Assembly: GCF_001704415.2 (NCBI RefSeq)
Contig: NC_030808.1
Coordinates: forward strand, 135,919,089 to 135,983,088
Length of the DNA: 64,000 nt
From: Capra hircus
Lineage: Eukaryota > Chordata > Mammalia > Artiodactyla > Bovidae
Direction: 5' to 3'
Positions within the stretch are counted from its first letter, which is position 1. Each line of letters begins with the position of its first letter. Shown piece after piece: positions 48,573-60,830 of the stretch. The notes below the pieces were generated by a model. That model saw nothing but the letters and a program-made list of their open reading frames with translations. It made no database searches and was not told where the DNA came from. A program made the position numbers and the translations under genes.

Positions 48573-50770
48573 TTTGTTTAATTTACTGGGCCTGGGGTCT
48601 CCTTTCTCCAGGATGAAGGTCATAGTTTCTCTTAATTGTGGAGTCTGCCCCCAGTGGGTGGGGTTAGACCAGTGCCCTGTGAAGATTTCCTGGTTGAGGG
48701 GACCTGTGTCTGTGTTCTGGTGGATGGAGCTGGATTGTGTGTCTCTGAAGGGTAGTGCCATGTCGAGTAGTGTATCTTGGGGTGTCTATAGGTTTGGTAT
48801 GGCTTTGGTCAGCCTGTCTGCTAATGTTTAGGGTTCTTTTCCTGCTTTGCTGAAGGACCAGCATGGGGCATCCAGCACTGAAGCTTGCTCGTCTTTGGGT
48901 GGTGCTTGGTCCTAGTGTTTAGATTGAGGCTTTTGGGAGATCTCTCACTGATTAATGTTTCACAGGGTCGAAGTACTCTGGTGGTCCAAAGTCCTGGACT
49001 CAGGTCTCCCACCTCGGGGGTTCAGGCTAAACCCCTTACTATAGCACCAAGACTACATGCCACATAGCACAGAAGACAAGACTCCATTGGTGAAAGCAAC
49101 ATTCAACAGCTGAGAAAATGCAAAGAGATTCACAGTCTTACAAAGAGAGAAGAGAAACAAAGAAAAGGATAAAAACAGGAGTCAAAAAGGAAGAGAGCAA
49201 TCAAGTCAATAAACAAACCCACAAGTGAAAATGAATACTAGAGACTAGACTAGCAAGAATACAAAATCAAAAACCTGGGGAAAATGCAATAGAACTAAAG
49301 GGTACTATAAATATAGGGAAATAAAATGAAATGAATTTATTAAAAATACAGTGTTTTAAAAAAGGAAAAAGTAGGTTATAAAAAATAAAGATTAAAGGAA
49401 TAATATAGAAAGAATACAAAAAACAAAAAGAAAAAAGAGAAAATTATATATAAAGTGGTAGTGAAAGGAATGCCTTCATGATTCCTCCATTTTCCACTCC
49501 ACACGTTCCAGTCAATCTGCTTACTCAGAAAGCCCTCCAACATTTCTAGGAAGGTCTCTGGACCTGTTGTGGGCAGTATAGGATCTGGTCTGTCTCAGAT
49601 TTGGCCTCACTCCAGATTGTACTTCCTACATTATAATCTCTGCAGGGATTTAACCCACTGCACCTGAGGCTGCAGGGGTTAATTCCCTTCCTTTTCTTTG
49701 GCGGCACAGCTTTGGTTTCGGCCCTGACTCTGCTTGCAGGCAGCCCTCTGGTGTCTGTTCCCCACCCAGACAAGAGGGAATGAAGGCCAAGGAGTGTGAG
49801 GGCTCACTTGCTCAATGGGACTGTGAAGAGGGGTTTGGCAGACACAACTGGGATGTACCAGGGAGTGCCTGCTACAATAGAGACCTGCCAAATGTTGTTA
49901 CAGTCTGAGGCGGGTCTTGCCTCCTCCCAGGGAAAATGGACCAGGGTCTTGGGTCCCTAGGAAGAACCAAGCTGCCTGGGGTCCCAACAAGGTGTGGGCA
50001 GTAACCTGTGCCTGCTCACAGCCTGATAGCTGCTGCCACCTCTGGGTCAGGGCCATTGCAGCATTTTGTCCACTGCCTCAGGCACTCTTCCTGGCTTTGG
50101 CAGTTGCCAGTGGCTTATGTTTCCCCCTCTGGGATCATAGACTGAAGTCATGTCTAATTCTGCTGCTGGTGCTCCTACTGGTTTTGCCAGTTTTGTCGGC
50201 AGCCACCAGGCACATAGATGCTATTTGCAAATGCACAAGGTTACAGTGTCCCAGCAAGGACACCCAGTCTTTTTCCTGGACTCCCTTAGCTGCATTGTAT
50301 TAGCCCTCATGGCAGCCAACCCCAGTCCCCTCCCTGGGGCCTGATCCCTGAGCCTCAGCCTCAGCAAACTCAGGCTGCGGATGTAGGCATGCAACCTGCT
50401 TCTCGGCTGGGAAGTTCTGGTCAGCAACAATCTCTATTGTGAATTCTCTCCGTTTTGCCTCTTGAGCACCTGATGCTACATTCCCTCTGAAGTTCTGAGG
50501 CTCACCCCTGATTCTGCCCATGAGTGGGTTTCTGAGTGTGCAGAAACTTTTCTGCCTTTATGACTTCCTCCCCAGCTCACAGGTGCCCTACAATCCTGTA
50601 TCTCTTTATCTTTTGCCCTACCTCGTTCTAAGGAGACTGGCTTGCCTTTTTGGAAGTCTAAGGTCTTCTGCCGATCTTCAGAAGCTGTACTGTAGGAGTT
50701 GTTCCAAATGCACGTGAATTCTTGATGTATTTGTGGGAGAGATATGATCTTCCTGTCTTATTTCTCTGCC
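48573..50770 (-). promoter_or_regulatory. L1 5'UTR with internal promoter region
   Basis: About 2.2 kb between ORF1 and the 5' end of the ruminant L1. It is GC-richer at 49500-50500 than its surroundings, with an A-rich antisense stretch at 49080-49450. In L1s this region carries the internal pol II promoter, often with antisense activity. Specific sites cannot be seen here. A 128-codon frame (49917-50303) lies on the opposite strand. Confidence 0.6.
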
Positions 50771-50778
50771 ATCCTTCT

Positions 50779-52215
50779 CATGTTTTCTTAATTTCAGTTT
50801 TTGTATTCTTCAGTTCTGACTGGTTCTTTTATACTTTCTAGTTCCTTGTTAAAATTCTCACCATGTTCATCTACTTTTTCCTCTAACTCAGTTGACATTC
50901 TTATTACTAATGTTTTGAATTCTCTATCTGGTGAGTTGTTTATTTCTGTTTCTTTGTGGTTTTCTTTGTTGTTGTTTAAGAGTTTTTGCTTACTTTTAAT
51001 TGAGATCTATTCCTCTGTCTTCTCATTTTGCTTGACTTTCTCTGTCTCTGTGAAATTAGGTGAAACAGTTACCTACTGAGGTCTTGAAGGGGTGTCTTCT
51101 AGGAACATGTGCTCTCTTGTGGGCACAAAGCATGTGCTCTGTGGTTCTGATGGGAGAGCTGGACCTAATGTGAATAGGAGTCACATCTTTCCTCAGAGTG
51201 TGTGAGCAGCTATCACCTAGGTAGGAGGTAATGCTGGAGAAGGAGGGGCTAGGGCTTGAACTAGGTGTGAGCCAGGGCTTACTGTCTGCTCAGTGGCCAT
51301 CACTGCCCTATCAAAGGGCAGGGTTAGGTCCCAAGTTGCTGTAGTAGAAGCCCTGAGGCTCAGATTTGAGCTGTTTCTGTTAGCTTTAAGTGTGAGCTCT
51401 CCCACATCCTAGCAATGGCACCCTTGCCCCAGAGAGGAGCAGTCTGGTACAAGAAGGACCCAAGCAGGCTCTCAGCATGTGACAGTTCTTGCATGTGATG
51501 GGGTGCAGGCTGGGGAGGTCCAGTCATAGAGTTCAGGCTCTTCTGACACACTGCCTGTGCAAATGCCAGTGATGGCTGTCCCTGACCTGCTGAGACGTCA
51601 CTTTGGGTCTGGGCCACCTCTGGAACTAACAGTCAAGTTCTTTCCTTGGCCATAATAACCATCACTCCACTGTGGAGTTGTGGCATGATATAATAAGTGG
51701 TGCTGGAGCACTTGTTCTGCTCAGGCTGGGGCATGTACCCAGATGGTCACAGGAAACTGGCAGCCACTTGCGCAGTTTCAATCTGCCATCCTTGCCCTGC
51801 CTTGGGAGCAAGCAAGTGGGTGTGCACTCCTCAGGAGTGGAGGCCAGGCTTCCAACAGCCCTCCTGTTAGTCTCACTGGTCCTCTGACGAATGAAGAGCA
51901 TTTGTCTTCCCTGTGTCGGACCACAGGACTGGAGCGTCCAATATGTAGCTCAAATCATTTACTCCCCAAGGAGTACCTCTGCCCTTAAAATCTTCCTTTT
52001 CCTCAGAGTCCCCTCCCTGGGGCACATTTCTCTTCCTGTCTTACCCAACTCCATGTGGATATTTCTTACAACCTCGGTTGTACAGGAATCTTTCTTTCAG
52101 GATCCAGTTGGTTTTCAGTAAGAAATGTTCCATATGTAGATGTATTTTTTATGTTTGTCGGGGAAAGTGAATTCTACATCCTCCTATCCCACCAACCTTG
52201 ATCTTCCCTCTCATC
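50779..52215 (-). mobile_element. Old L1, part 2: ORF1 N-terminus and 5'UTR
   Basis: Continues the L1 at 40456-43030. The antisense frame at about 50800-51080 reads ETEINNSPDREFKTLVIRM and ELEEKVDEHGENFNKELESIK, the ORF1 N-terminus and start of the coiled coil. 51080-52215 should be the 5'UTR. The 5' end is placed near 52215, where antisense 'aagatcaaggttggtgg' resembles an L1 start. The 5'UTR is assigned mainly by position. Confidence 0.7.
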
Positions 52216-52581
52216 ATAGAAGCTCTCAATTAAGGAATATGACCCTGTGTTGAGGCCCTTTCACTTTTTCATAAAGAATGGTTTGTTTACAGACCATGTT
52301 TAAAAAAATGGATTTCATCGTATAAACTAGAGCTTAAAAGATGTCAAAACTAGGTCAGAGGTGGAGAGATTAGGCTTAAGCCATCAAGAGATGACAAAAT
52401 TACACATTCCCCTCCCTGAGCTTATTTTTATTTCCTAAGACATGGTTTCCTAAACATGGTTGTTTTCTCTATGAGGAAAAAGATTTAAAACTGGCAAAAT
52501 GCAACTACATTTATGGTCAGCTTAATGTACATACCTAGTTGGAAAATGCAATGTTCTGGCTAATTGAAAATTCTGTTAGCT
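52216..52581. other. Single-copy sequence, no gene recognised
   Basis: No supported feature. Confidence 0.45.
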
Positions 52582-52593
52582 AAGAGTCAGGGT

Positions 52594-52689
52594 GTCTCCA
52601 TGGCTGATTCATGTCAATGTATGGCAAAAATCACCACAATACTGTAAAGTAATTAGCCTCCAATTAAACTAAATTAATGAATTTTTAAA
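52594..52689 (+). mobile_element. 96-bp L1 3' end insertion
   Basis: Only the last 96 bases of a ruminant L1 ('ggctgattcatgtcaatg' to 'gcctccaattaaac' plus tail). Flanked by the perfect 12-bp duplication 'aagagtcagggt' (52582-52593 and 52690-52701). Confidence 0.95.
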
Positions 52690-52701
52690 AAGAGTCAGGG
52701 T

Positions 52702-54159
52702 TCTCTTCGTATATGCAGGTATATCCTGTGTAGGAACATGCCTCTGTGTGCACTTTTACATGTGTATATTTGTACATTTCCTTACACATTTGGGTTTGGA
52801 TTGCTAGCAAACACAGAATTAGAAAAGAATATACAATACTAAATAATACACTGAGCACAGTTTAATTTATTCAACAAATATACATTGAACACATTTACAT
52901 TCATTTAAATATCACATCATTGTGGCTTTAGCATCTAGCATGCCCCAAAGGGTGAGATCATTTTCCAAAAGTCAGTGTGTGAGACATAAAAGGTCTTGTC
53001 CTGCTTTCTAAATGTTTACTGCCTGGCAGGGATCTGATTTAACTTTGCTATTTCAGGACTTCCAGAATCTTGCAGGGACTAAACTATGATCAAGACTATT
53101 GCAGATATAAGGCAGTGTCAATGCAAAGTTGGAAAAAAAAAGGCAGAAAACCAGCTTGTGTTGTGTTTACTACTTACATATCATCTAATGGATCTGTAGG
53201 AGAGATTTCTTTTTAAGGAGGGAAGGGGTACCTTTAAAATCATGATTTCATTAGTGCCATCTTCCCCTGCTTCAGTCCATCGTTGAAACCGCTACCATAT
53301 GCTGTAATTTTCCACAAGAAAAATTAGTTTCCTTTTCTAATCAAATTTTATATACATGTTTGTTCCCTCCCTTTGTTTTGAAATCTATGATTAATTTATG
53401 AGAAGTCCCCTTAGATACAAAGTAGACCTTTAGAAGAGAAATGTTAAAACAACTCAAATGTTTCATGAAATGTCATTTCTGTGTGATATCCTTGTAAAGG
53501 TAGCAGGATTCTAGAAAGAGGAGTTAGAATTAAAATTAGGTCCTTTTGATAAATCTCTCTTGGATCTCTTTCTGTGAGAATTAAGACACTACCATATGTC
53601 CACAGGTAGACAGTCAGGACTTATCAAGGAGTTCATTTTGAATTTTAAATCCAGTGCTTACAAAGAGTTAAACACAAATTAATTTTCCCAAAATAGATTA
53701 CCTAAAGGTCAGTTCATACATCTAGTTGTTTAGTTTCTTTTGGCTTGTACTATGGAATATTTTTGGATTGCCCAGAAGACAGAACTGATGCCCTTGTGGT
53801 TAGCAAAAGTGATCCCTAGTTTTAAGCCAAATGCCTTCTTGCTGACAGTATCTGAGCAGAGTCCTATAGGCACATCTCAATGTTTTGCCCTAAGTCTAGC
53901 ACTCACTACAGCCTCATCTATGCAGACATAAGCAGTGCAAATGGGTAAGTGGAAAGGAAAGAAAAAAGAAAAGAATGAGGGCTCTTTATCAGGCACGGTG
54001 ATTAGCAGAAATATGTCATAGCCAAAGGGATGTTATGTGTGAAATAAGTAATTCACAAAGCTGAATAAAGCAGAACAGCCTTCATGTTCCTCTGCAGCTC
54101 TTTGCCCTTCCTGAGGCAGGGGTAAGGATGAGCTGAGTGCTCAGAATTAAGATAGTCCC
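52702..54159. other. Mostly single-copy sequence, no gene recognised
   Basis: 52860-52990 has weak resemblance to an ancient repeat tail ('ttcaacaaatatacattga'). Nothing else is named. Confidence 0.4.
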
Positions 54160-54365
54160 TCCTCTAGTCTAGCGGTAAAGAATCCGCCTGTGAATGCAGG
54201 AGACCTAAGGGGCACGGCTTTGATCCCTGGGTCAGGAGGATCTCCTGGAGGAGAGCATGGCAACCCACACTGATAGTCTTGCCTGGAGAATCCCGTGGAC
54301 AGAGGCCCTGGAGGACTACAGTCCATGGGGTCACAGTCAGACACAAATGAAGTGACTTAGCATGT
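54160..54365 (+). mobile_element. Bov-tA SINE
   Basis: Sense Bov-tA ('ggtaaagaatccgcctg' to 'gaagtgacttagcatg'), with a small insertion in the tRNA part and a short deletion near 'gggtcacagtcagac'. Diverged. Confidence 0.9.
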
Positions 54366-54849
54366 ATGCACTTGTCTAGCTGGGGTTAAACGGGAGCCCT
54401 CTGTGTTTGGTGTAAGACCCCTCAAGTAGGAATCTGTCTGGAGACCCAGAACCCCGGATGCTCTAATATCCACACTACCTGCCTCCCAACCCACTCCCTA
54501 TACTTACAGCCTCGGGACTATCAGGACTCATTTCATTACACCTTTTACTCCTACAGACAACAGACACAATGAGATGCCCAGGTCACCTCTCATTCCTCCA
54601 ATTTTTATACTCAAACAGCCTCTTTCATAGTTTTTTCTTGACCTTCTATCTCCCGTCCTTCTCAGTGTCTGATGCCCTTTTCCTGTGCTCTCTGGGACTC
54701 TCAGGCAGCCATCAGGAAGACTCCCTTCCTGTCTGAATGCTCCCTCTGTCTTTCTACCTTGGCTGTTCCCTAAGGACACTACTCCCCCGCTCCAGCCCTC
54801 GCAAGTGGTGTCTATTTTCTCCCACATTCTCAAACCATAGGGCTTAGAG
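54366..54849. other. C/T-rich sequence, no gene recognised
   Basis: May be more decayed L2/CR1 sequence leading into the next element, but I cannot support it. Confidence 0.35.
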
Positions 54850-55580
54850 GTAGGGTGGAAGTCCTAATGCTTCTCTTTACCACATCTGGCCCACTATCCT
54901 TCCTCTTCTCTTCCATAAAAGCTCTTGAGTTCTGAATCATACAAAATCAGACTGTACCATCCACTCCCCCAAAGTCGAGGAAGAAATGGTTTCCTGGCAC
55001 CTGTCACACTCCATCACTATGGTGGCCACGATTCTAGGTGAATTCAGTGTCCACACAGATGAGCTTTCTTATCCCCCACTTCTCAGTCCCTGTCTTCCAC
55101 CCTAACTCCAAGAACACATATCAGTTCTTAACTGAAATTCCTCCACAGTCATCTCCAACCACCACCACCCTGTCAGTTTCCCACTTCTGGTACCCCAACT
55201 CCAGCAACCTCAATGAGATCTGATAACCACTGATCCTCCCACTTCTCAATTTCCATCAGCCGCCTCTTGTCTGGCCTCACCTCCTTCACCAGTGTATATT
55301 CCACATTCAATTGTCAGAACCATTCCCTCCCTGAGTGAAAACTCCTCCTGCTCTCACAGGGACCTGCTCACTTGGTAAAGCCACACCCTGGTTGACCTCC
55401 TCTCTCCACTCTTTCACACACAGGCCCAGAGAAGAAAGTCACAGAATTCTGCTAAATGCTATTACTCTAAATCTGAGATCTCTAGTGAGCCCTCAGCATG
55501 CCTCAAGGGACTGGCTAAAGTCTTCAAAAGTGTTCTGTCTCATCTTTCTTCTCCCTGAATCCATAGGGGCTTGATATATC
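54850..55580 (+). mobile_element. L2/L3-type (CR1 clade) LINE, endonuclease region
   Basis: Translation at about 54960-55060 gives VATILGEFSVHTDELS, matching the LGDFN-type catalytic motif of CR1-clade endonucleases with the aspartate changed to glutamate and asparagine to serine. The end (about 55430-55570, CYYSKSEISS then CLKGLAKVFKSVLSHLSSP) resembles the stretch before the reverse transcriptase. Frames are broken. Confidence 0.65.
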
Positions 55581-56199
55581 TTTGCAAAAATGAACTGTCA
55601 TCAGAATTTAGAATGAAACAAAGTTAATTCCATGAAAGTAAGTTTCACATGAGACTTGTTTTAAGTTTCTCAGGCATATACACATAGAAAATGCTCACAA
55701 AGATTTCCCTCAGCACAAATTCCCATAAAAGTAAAAGAGAAGATTGGATAGCAGAGGACATTAACCAACTTCCCTTAAAACAGATTCTTTGAAAATCTCC
55801 TAGCTTTTGGCCCAAAAGAATGTCCATTAGCAGCAGATAGATGTTTTTACTTTCTAAGCCCACAGAAAATTCAAAGTTTTAAATAATGAGATGTTAATGG
55901 AGAATTAATAAAACTACCAAAAACTCTAAAAAAGTTTCATGGCTATTATTTCTGCCTTCACTCAAGAGGCTATGATTTTCCAATATGGAAAAATAATATG
56001 ATGATGCTAGAGGAAACCATCCATCTCAGAGAAATAAAAATTGGATGAAGGAATGACTAAGCACTCATTTTACTTGCAAACTGAATAAATGACCTTTTCA
56101 CCTAGAATATGCATCCTGATTTTCCAGCACTGCCATGAAGAAGACTCAGGGTCCATGATTTAAATTGTAGGTGGTTACAATACCTAACGAAGCCAATGA
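55581..56199. other. Single-copy sequence, no gene recognised
   Basis: No supported feature. Confidence 0.45.
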
Positions 56200-56210
56200 A
56201 AGAAATTGCT

Positions 56211-56346
56211 GCTGCTGCTGCTGCTAAGTCGCTTCAGTTGTGTCCAACTCTGTGCAACTCCATAGACGGCAGCCTACCATGCTCCACTGTCCTTGGATTT
56301 CTCCAGGCAAGAACACTGGAGTGGGTTGCCATTGCCTTCTCCAATG
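56211..56346 (-). mobile_element. Bov-A2 SINE, single monomer
   Basis: Antisense half Bov-A2 with a (GCT)n start. Flanked by the 11-bp duplication 'aagaaattgct' (56200-56210 and 56347-56357). Confidence 0.93.
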
Positions 56347-56357
56347 AAGAAATTGCT

Positions 56358-56920
56358 AGTTCCTTTTAAAAGTAAGTGTCAAAACTAGTAGCAACATTCA
56401 CTTAAATGATTCAGGAGGTCCATAAAATTGTGTCAAAATATCTCTTTCAAAGTGAAGCACTCACTGATTTTCCTTTCACGTGTGGGTAACCATTCAAGGT
56501 AAAATGACAAATTGGAATACACATGCCATCCATCGTAAAAGCTCTCCTATGCAGATACTTATATATTCCAGGCCAATGAACTGCATACCTACTGAATAAC
56601 ATGTCATTTTAGAACTATTCTAGACTTTAAGTTCCTAGGCACAAAGACACTCATTTGTACCCTTATCACTTAATGTGTACATAAAGTTGAACTTAACAGA
56701 TGTTCTATAAAAACAATGCCCAGTCCTTTCCACCCACTAACATGCTACCTTGTTTAGATGGTGCTACAAACACTTGATCAGTAGGACCAAGCAGGTTTTA
56801 AATATTGTTAGGAATTTTAATGAGGCATGCTCATTGTACAAGCAGATAAATCACACAGAAAAATTACAAAATAAAATCACTTGGAAAAAAACCACTACTA
56901 AGATGTTATTCAACAGTCCC
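56358..56920. other. Single-copy sequence, no gene recognised
   Basis: No supported feature. Confidence 0.45.
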
Positions 56921-57137
56921 TCTGCCCGAGTGCTTAGCCGCTCAGTTGTGTCTTTGCAACCCTTGGGACTGTAGCCCATCGGGCTCTTCTGTCAATAGGC
57001 TTTTTCAGGCAAGAATACTGAAGTGGGTCCCCATTTTCTCCTCCAGGGATCTTTCTGACCCAGGGATCAAATTTGTGTCTCCTGTATCTCCTGCACTGCA
57101 GGCAGATTCTCTACTCACTGAGCCTTCGGGGAAGCCC
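56921..57137 (-). mobile_element. Bov-tA SINE
   Basis: Diverged antisense Bov-tA with a 10-base internal repeat near 'ctcctgtatctcctgcac', ending 'gagccttcggggaagccc'. Confidence 0.9.
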
Positions 57138-57239
57138 TTTCTGCTCAAGTACATATATTAAAGACAATTTTATACAAAGCGACTCACACTACTTAAGCTT
57201 TCTTGTGATTATAATTATTTTAACCTAAATTTAACTTAC

Positions 57240-58915
57240 TAATTTGCCAGATAGCTTCCCATAAAAATAAAGTATTTTTTAATTGAAGAGTAATTTACAT
57301 ACTATACTACATTAGTTATGTTAGAACATAGTGATTTGATATTTTTATACATTACAAAATTATCTCCACAATGAGACTAGTTACCCTCTGTCACCATACA
57401 AAGTGATTACAATTTTATTGACAATATTACCCATGCTGTACATTTCATCCCCATGACTCATTTTATAATTGGAAGTTTGGGCCTCTTAATCTCCCTCACC
57501 TGTTTCACTCACCCTGCCACCTTCCTCCCACGGGGGACCATAAAGTTTATTCTCTGTATCTACGACTATGTTTTCAAATGATTTGGTCATTTTTTTAGAT
57601 TCTAAATATAAGTGAAATCACATAGTATTTGTCTTTCTCTCACCTATTTCACTTAGCATAACATCCTCTAGGTCCTCTTAACATTCCTCTTATCACAAAT
57701 GACAAGATTTCATTTTCACGGCTGAGTAACACTCTATTGTGTATATGTATATGTGTCTTTTTTATCCATTCATCTATTAATGGACATTTCAATTACTTCC
57801 ATGTCTTGGCTATCGTAAATTATGCTGCTGTGAACATCAGGGTACATGTATCTTTTTGAATTAATCTTTTCATTTCCTTTGGATATATACCCATGAGTAG
57901 AATTTCTGGATCATATGATAAGTATAGGTTTTAAAGAAACCTTCATACTATTTTTCATAGTGACTGTACCAATTTATAGTCTTATCAACAGTGTACACGG
58001 GGTCCCCTTTCTCCACATCCTGGCCAATATTTGTTCCTTGCTGCCTTTTTGATGACAGTCATTCTGACAGGTGTGAGGTTTTGTGATTTCCATTTTCATT
58101 TCCCTGATGATTAGTGATGTTGAGCATCTTTTCATATTTCTGTTGACCATCTATATGGCTTTTTGGGAAAATCTCCAATCAGATCTGTCCGTTTTTTAAG
58201 ATAGTTTATTGGGGTTTTTTTATGTTGAGTTGTACAAGTTCTCTGTATATTTTGGATATTAATCCCCTTATAGGATATATTACTTACCAACATCTTCTCC
58301 CATTCAGTAGTCTGTCTTTTCATTTTGTTAACAGTTTCCTTCACAGAGAAAAGCTTTTGAGTTTTGCTGTTGTGTTGTGTTACACTAAGACGTGTCTGAC
58401 TCTTTGCAATGCCATGGACTGTAGCCTGCCAGGCTCCTCTGTTCATGGAATTCTCTGGGCAAGAATATCGGAGTGGATTGCCATTCCCTTCTCCAGGGGA
58501 TTTTCCCAACCCAAGGATCGAATCTGGGTCTCCTGCATTGCAGGTGGATTCTCTACCGCCTGAGCCACCAAGGAAGCCACGAGCTTGACCCAGTCCAACT
58601 TGTTTACTATGGCTTTTCTTTCTCTTGCCTGAGGAGGCAGATCAAAAGACATATTGGTAACACTGCCTATGTTTTCTTTTAGAAGTTTCTTGCTTCAGGT
58701 CTCATATTTCAGTCTTTAATTCATTTGAGTTTATTTTTGCACATAATATGAGAAAAAAGTCCAGTTTGACTCTTTAGCATGTCAAAAAAGCTGTCCAGTT
58801 TCCTTGACACTGTTTTTTGAAGAGGCTTTCCTTTCCCCATTATAGATCCTTGCCTCTTTCGTCAAAGATTAAGTGGCCATATAACATGTGGCTTCATTTC
58901 TGGGCTTTCTGTTCA
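57240..58915 (-). mobile_element. Old L1 3'UTR and ORF2 3' end
   Basis: Antisense old L1: 3'UTR at 57240-57950 ('cacttagcataacatcct', 'ggctgagtaacactctatt', 'ttaatggacatttcaatta'), then the ORF2 C-terminal region ('tttctccacatcctggcc', 'attctgacaggtgtgaggt', 'ttctcccattcagtagtct') to 58915. One Bov-tA interrupts it. No usable frame. Confidence 0.85.
58371..58577 (-). mobile_element. Bov-tA SINE
   Basis: Antisense Bov-tA inside L1, ending 'gagccaccaaggaagcc'. The host L1 coding sequence resumes after it. Confidence 0.93.
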
Positions 58916-59060
58916 GAACTGTGTTATTTTTAATGGCTCTATTGTATTTCATGGTAGACATGTATCATTATTTAGTGACAAGTCTCCTACTAATGGATAC
59001 TTAGGTTATTTCTAGTTTTTTCTTATCAAATACAAACCTACAGTGGGTATCCCTGTGAAT
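58916..59060 (-). mobile_element. Old L1 3' end fragment
   Basis: 'taatggctctattgtatttc', 'ctactaatggatacttagg' and 'ttatttctagttttt' match the antisense old-L1 3'UTR. A second copy, distinct from the left neighbour. Confidence 0.6.
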
Positions 59061-60098
59061 GCATCTATGCTATGAAACAAACGTAACAACAGAGACCCAA
59101 CCAACCAACTGGTTATAACAACACTGACCCAAACCCTCCAGAGGTCCTCAGTCTTGTCAACACCATTATGCTGTTGAAACACATTGCCAATGTGTTTCTA
59201 CTTGCACGTTAGAGACATTAACAATAAACATGCTCTAAATATTTCAGTTAGTCACATCTTTAAATCTTGCTTATAGTGATTTTTGTCATATTTCGTCAAG
59301 TTTTATTGTACTATGAAAGAACAAATTTTTAAACAATTTCTGATTTTCATGACACATATGGAAAGATTCTATCACTCCAAACTTTTTAAAATCAGTATTT
59401 TCTGCTAGTACCATTATTCTTAACCATTTTGTGATGAGAACCCTGTTTGAGAATCTGATGAAACCAGAACCACCCAGAAAAAAAGCTTTTAAATGTAAAC
59501 ATTTTGCAGATAATTTCACACAGTTGAAGCCTTCATTAACCTGATATGTGATCTTGTGGAAATCATATTTTATGCATTTCTCTGCAAACTAACATGGAAT
59601 GATAAATTTTCAAAATACTCACTATATCTATAGGTTAAGTGGGCCCCTTTCTAATATCTTTCTTCTCAAGGATTTCATTCCCACTGCCTTGGTCTTCGTC
59701 CCATGCATCTTATACAAAAATACTTGTGAGTAAATATGTGAAGAGTTCTCTTTAGGATTTGCCAGTTGCCATCTCTGGCCAAGCCCACATATGTAATGAG
59801 CTTTGAAGAGTTAAGAAAAACTGGTAAAAAGATCCCTTTCCAGCTTCTCGGGATTATCTCAGAGAGCCCTGAAGTTTATTTTGAAATTTTTATTAAATTC
59901 TTATTATCACTTATCATTTAGCCATTCTCAATTTCTATAATTCCTGAGTCCTTAATTTTTACCACCCTGTAGAATAAATTTTAAAATCTCCTAATAAGTT
60001 ATGGGAAATTAAATAAAACTATAAGTTATGAAGGAGATAAGTTATCATGTGGACATGATAGAAGGTGAGCCAATAAGTACTCCAGAAGAAAGGAAGGT
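59061..60098. other. Single-copy sequence, no gene recognised
   Basis: AT-rich, no supported feature. Confidence 0.45.
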
Positions 60099-60330
60099 AC
60101 TGTTGCTGCTGCTGCTAAGTCGCTTCAGTGGTGTCTGACTCTGTGCGACCCCACAGACAGCAGCCCACCAGGCTCCCCCATCCCTGGGATTCTCCAGGCA
60201 AGAACACTGGAGTGGGTTGCCATTTCCTTCTCCAATGCATGAAAGTGAAAAGTGAAAGTGAAGTCGCTCAGTCGTGTCTGACTCTTAGTGACCCCATGGA
60301 CTATAGCCCACCAGGCTCCTCCACTGTATA
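60099..60330 (-). mobile_element. Bov-A2 SINE
   Basis: Antisense dimeric Bov-A2: (GCT)n start, first monomer, linker 'gcatgaaagtgaaaagtg', second monomer truncated at 'caccaggctcctcc'. Confidence 0.93.
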
Positions 60331-60539
60331 TTGCTTCACACATGGCAAGGAAGGAAAAAATACACAAGACTTTCTCATCAAAATGTAAGCTATTCATATA
60401 ATAGCTAAATGGTATGTACTAAATGAAATTCAGAAGATCAAAGTACTTTAACAATGAGGGCTTTCACAGAATTGTCACAAAATTCAGAGGAATAAACCTG
60501 GGTTACAGGCAAACCTCTGCTAAGAAATCTGGGTAGAAA

Positions 60540-60640
60540 CCTGGGTTACAGGCTGAGCTCTGCTACACAGGAGCTACTGACTGGCTTTGGGCAAGTCACT
60601 TCCTTTCTCTGGGTTGATAACCCCCAGTTTAAACCTTACA
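60540..60640 (+). mobile_element. MIR SINE fragment
   Basis: Sense MIR core: 'gagctctgctacacagg', 'tttgggcaagtcacttcc', 'tctctgggttgat'. Confidence 0.65.
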
Positions 60641-60654
60641 TTCTCACAAAAGCC

Positions 60655-60830
60655 TCCCTGGACCCTAAGGCAGCTCCCAGTGGTGGGCTTCTGAAGTTCC
60701 CAGTACTTACAGCTTTCAGATTTAATCATCTGTTCATTGCCTATCCTCTCCACTTGACAGTAAGCTCCACCTCTATATTCACCTCCAATCTCCTGCTCCT
60801 TATACAGTGCCTGGCACAAAATAGAGGGAA
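60655..60830 (+). mobile_element. Probable L2 3' end
   Basis: 'cttgacagtaagctccacc' and 'cagtgcctggcacaaaata' in the order expected near the end of L2. Weak elsewhere. Confidence 0.45.

Larger units (their letters stand above)
43031..50770 (-). mobile_element. Near full-length ruminant L1, broken
   Basis: About 7.25 kb once nested pieces are removed. The 3'UTR is at 43031-43950, ORF2 at 43950-47335, ORF1 at 47660-48572 and the 5'UTR at about 48573-50770. It lies inside ORF1 of an older L1 in the same orientation. 'atccttct' at 43023-43030 and 50771-50778 is the core of the likely target duplication, with longer imperfect similarity. Nested are a SINE fragment, an L1 3' end and a BovB 3' end. 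Neither ORF is intact, so it cannot move by itself now. Confidence 0.88.

Noticed and set aside
48390..48831. Overlapping open frames of 117-123 codons on both strands as a possible host gene
   Set aside because: The minus frame contains the L1 ORF1p start and the plus frame is its shadow. Both lie inside the L1.
49917..50303. Cysteine-rich, partly hydrophobic 128-residue host protein
   Set aside because: It lies wholly within an L1 5'UTR. No exon signals or family features support a host gene, so it is kept only as an ORF0-like observation.
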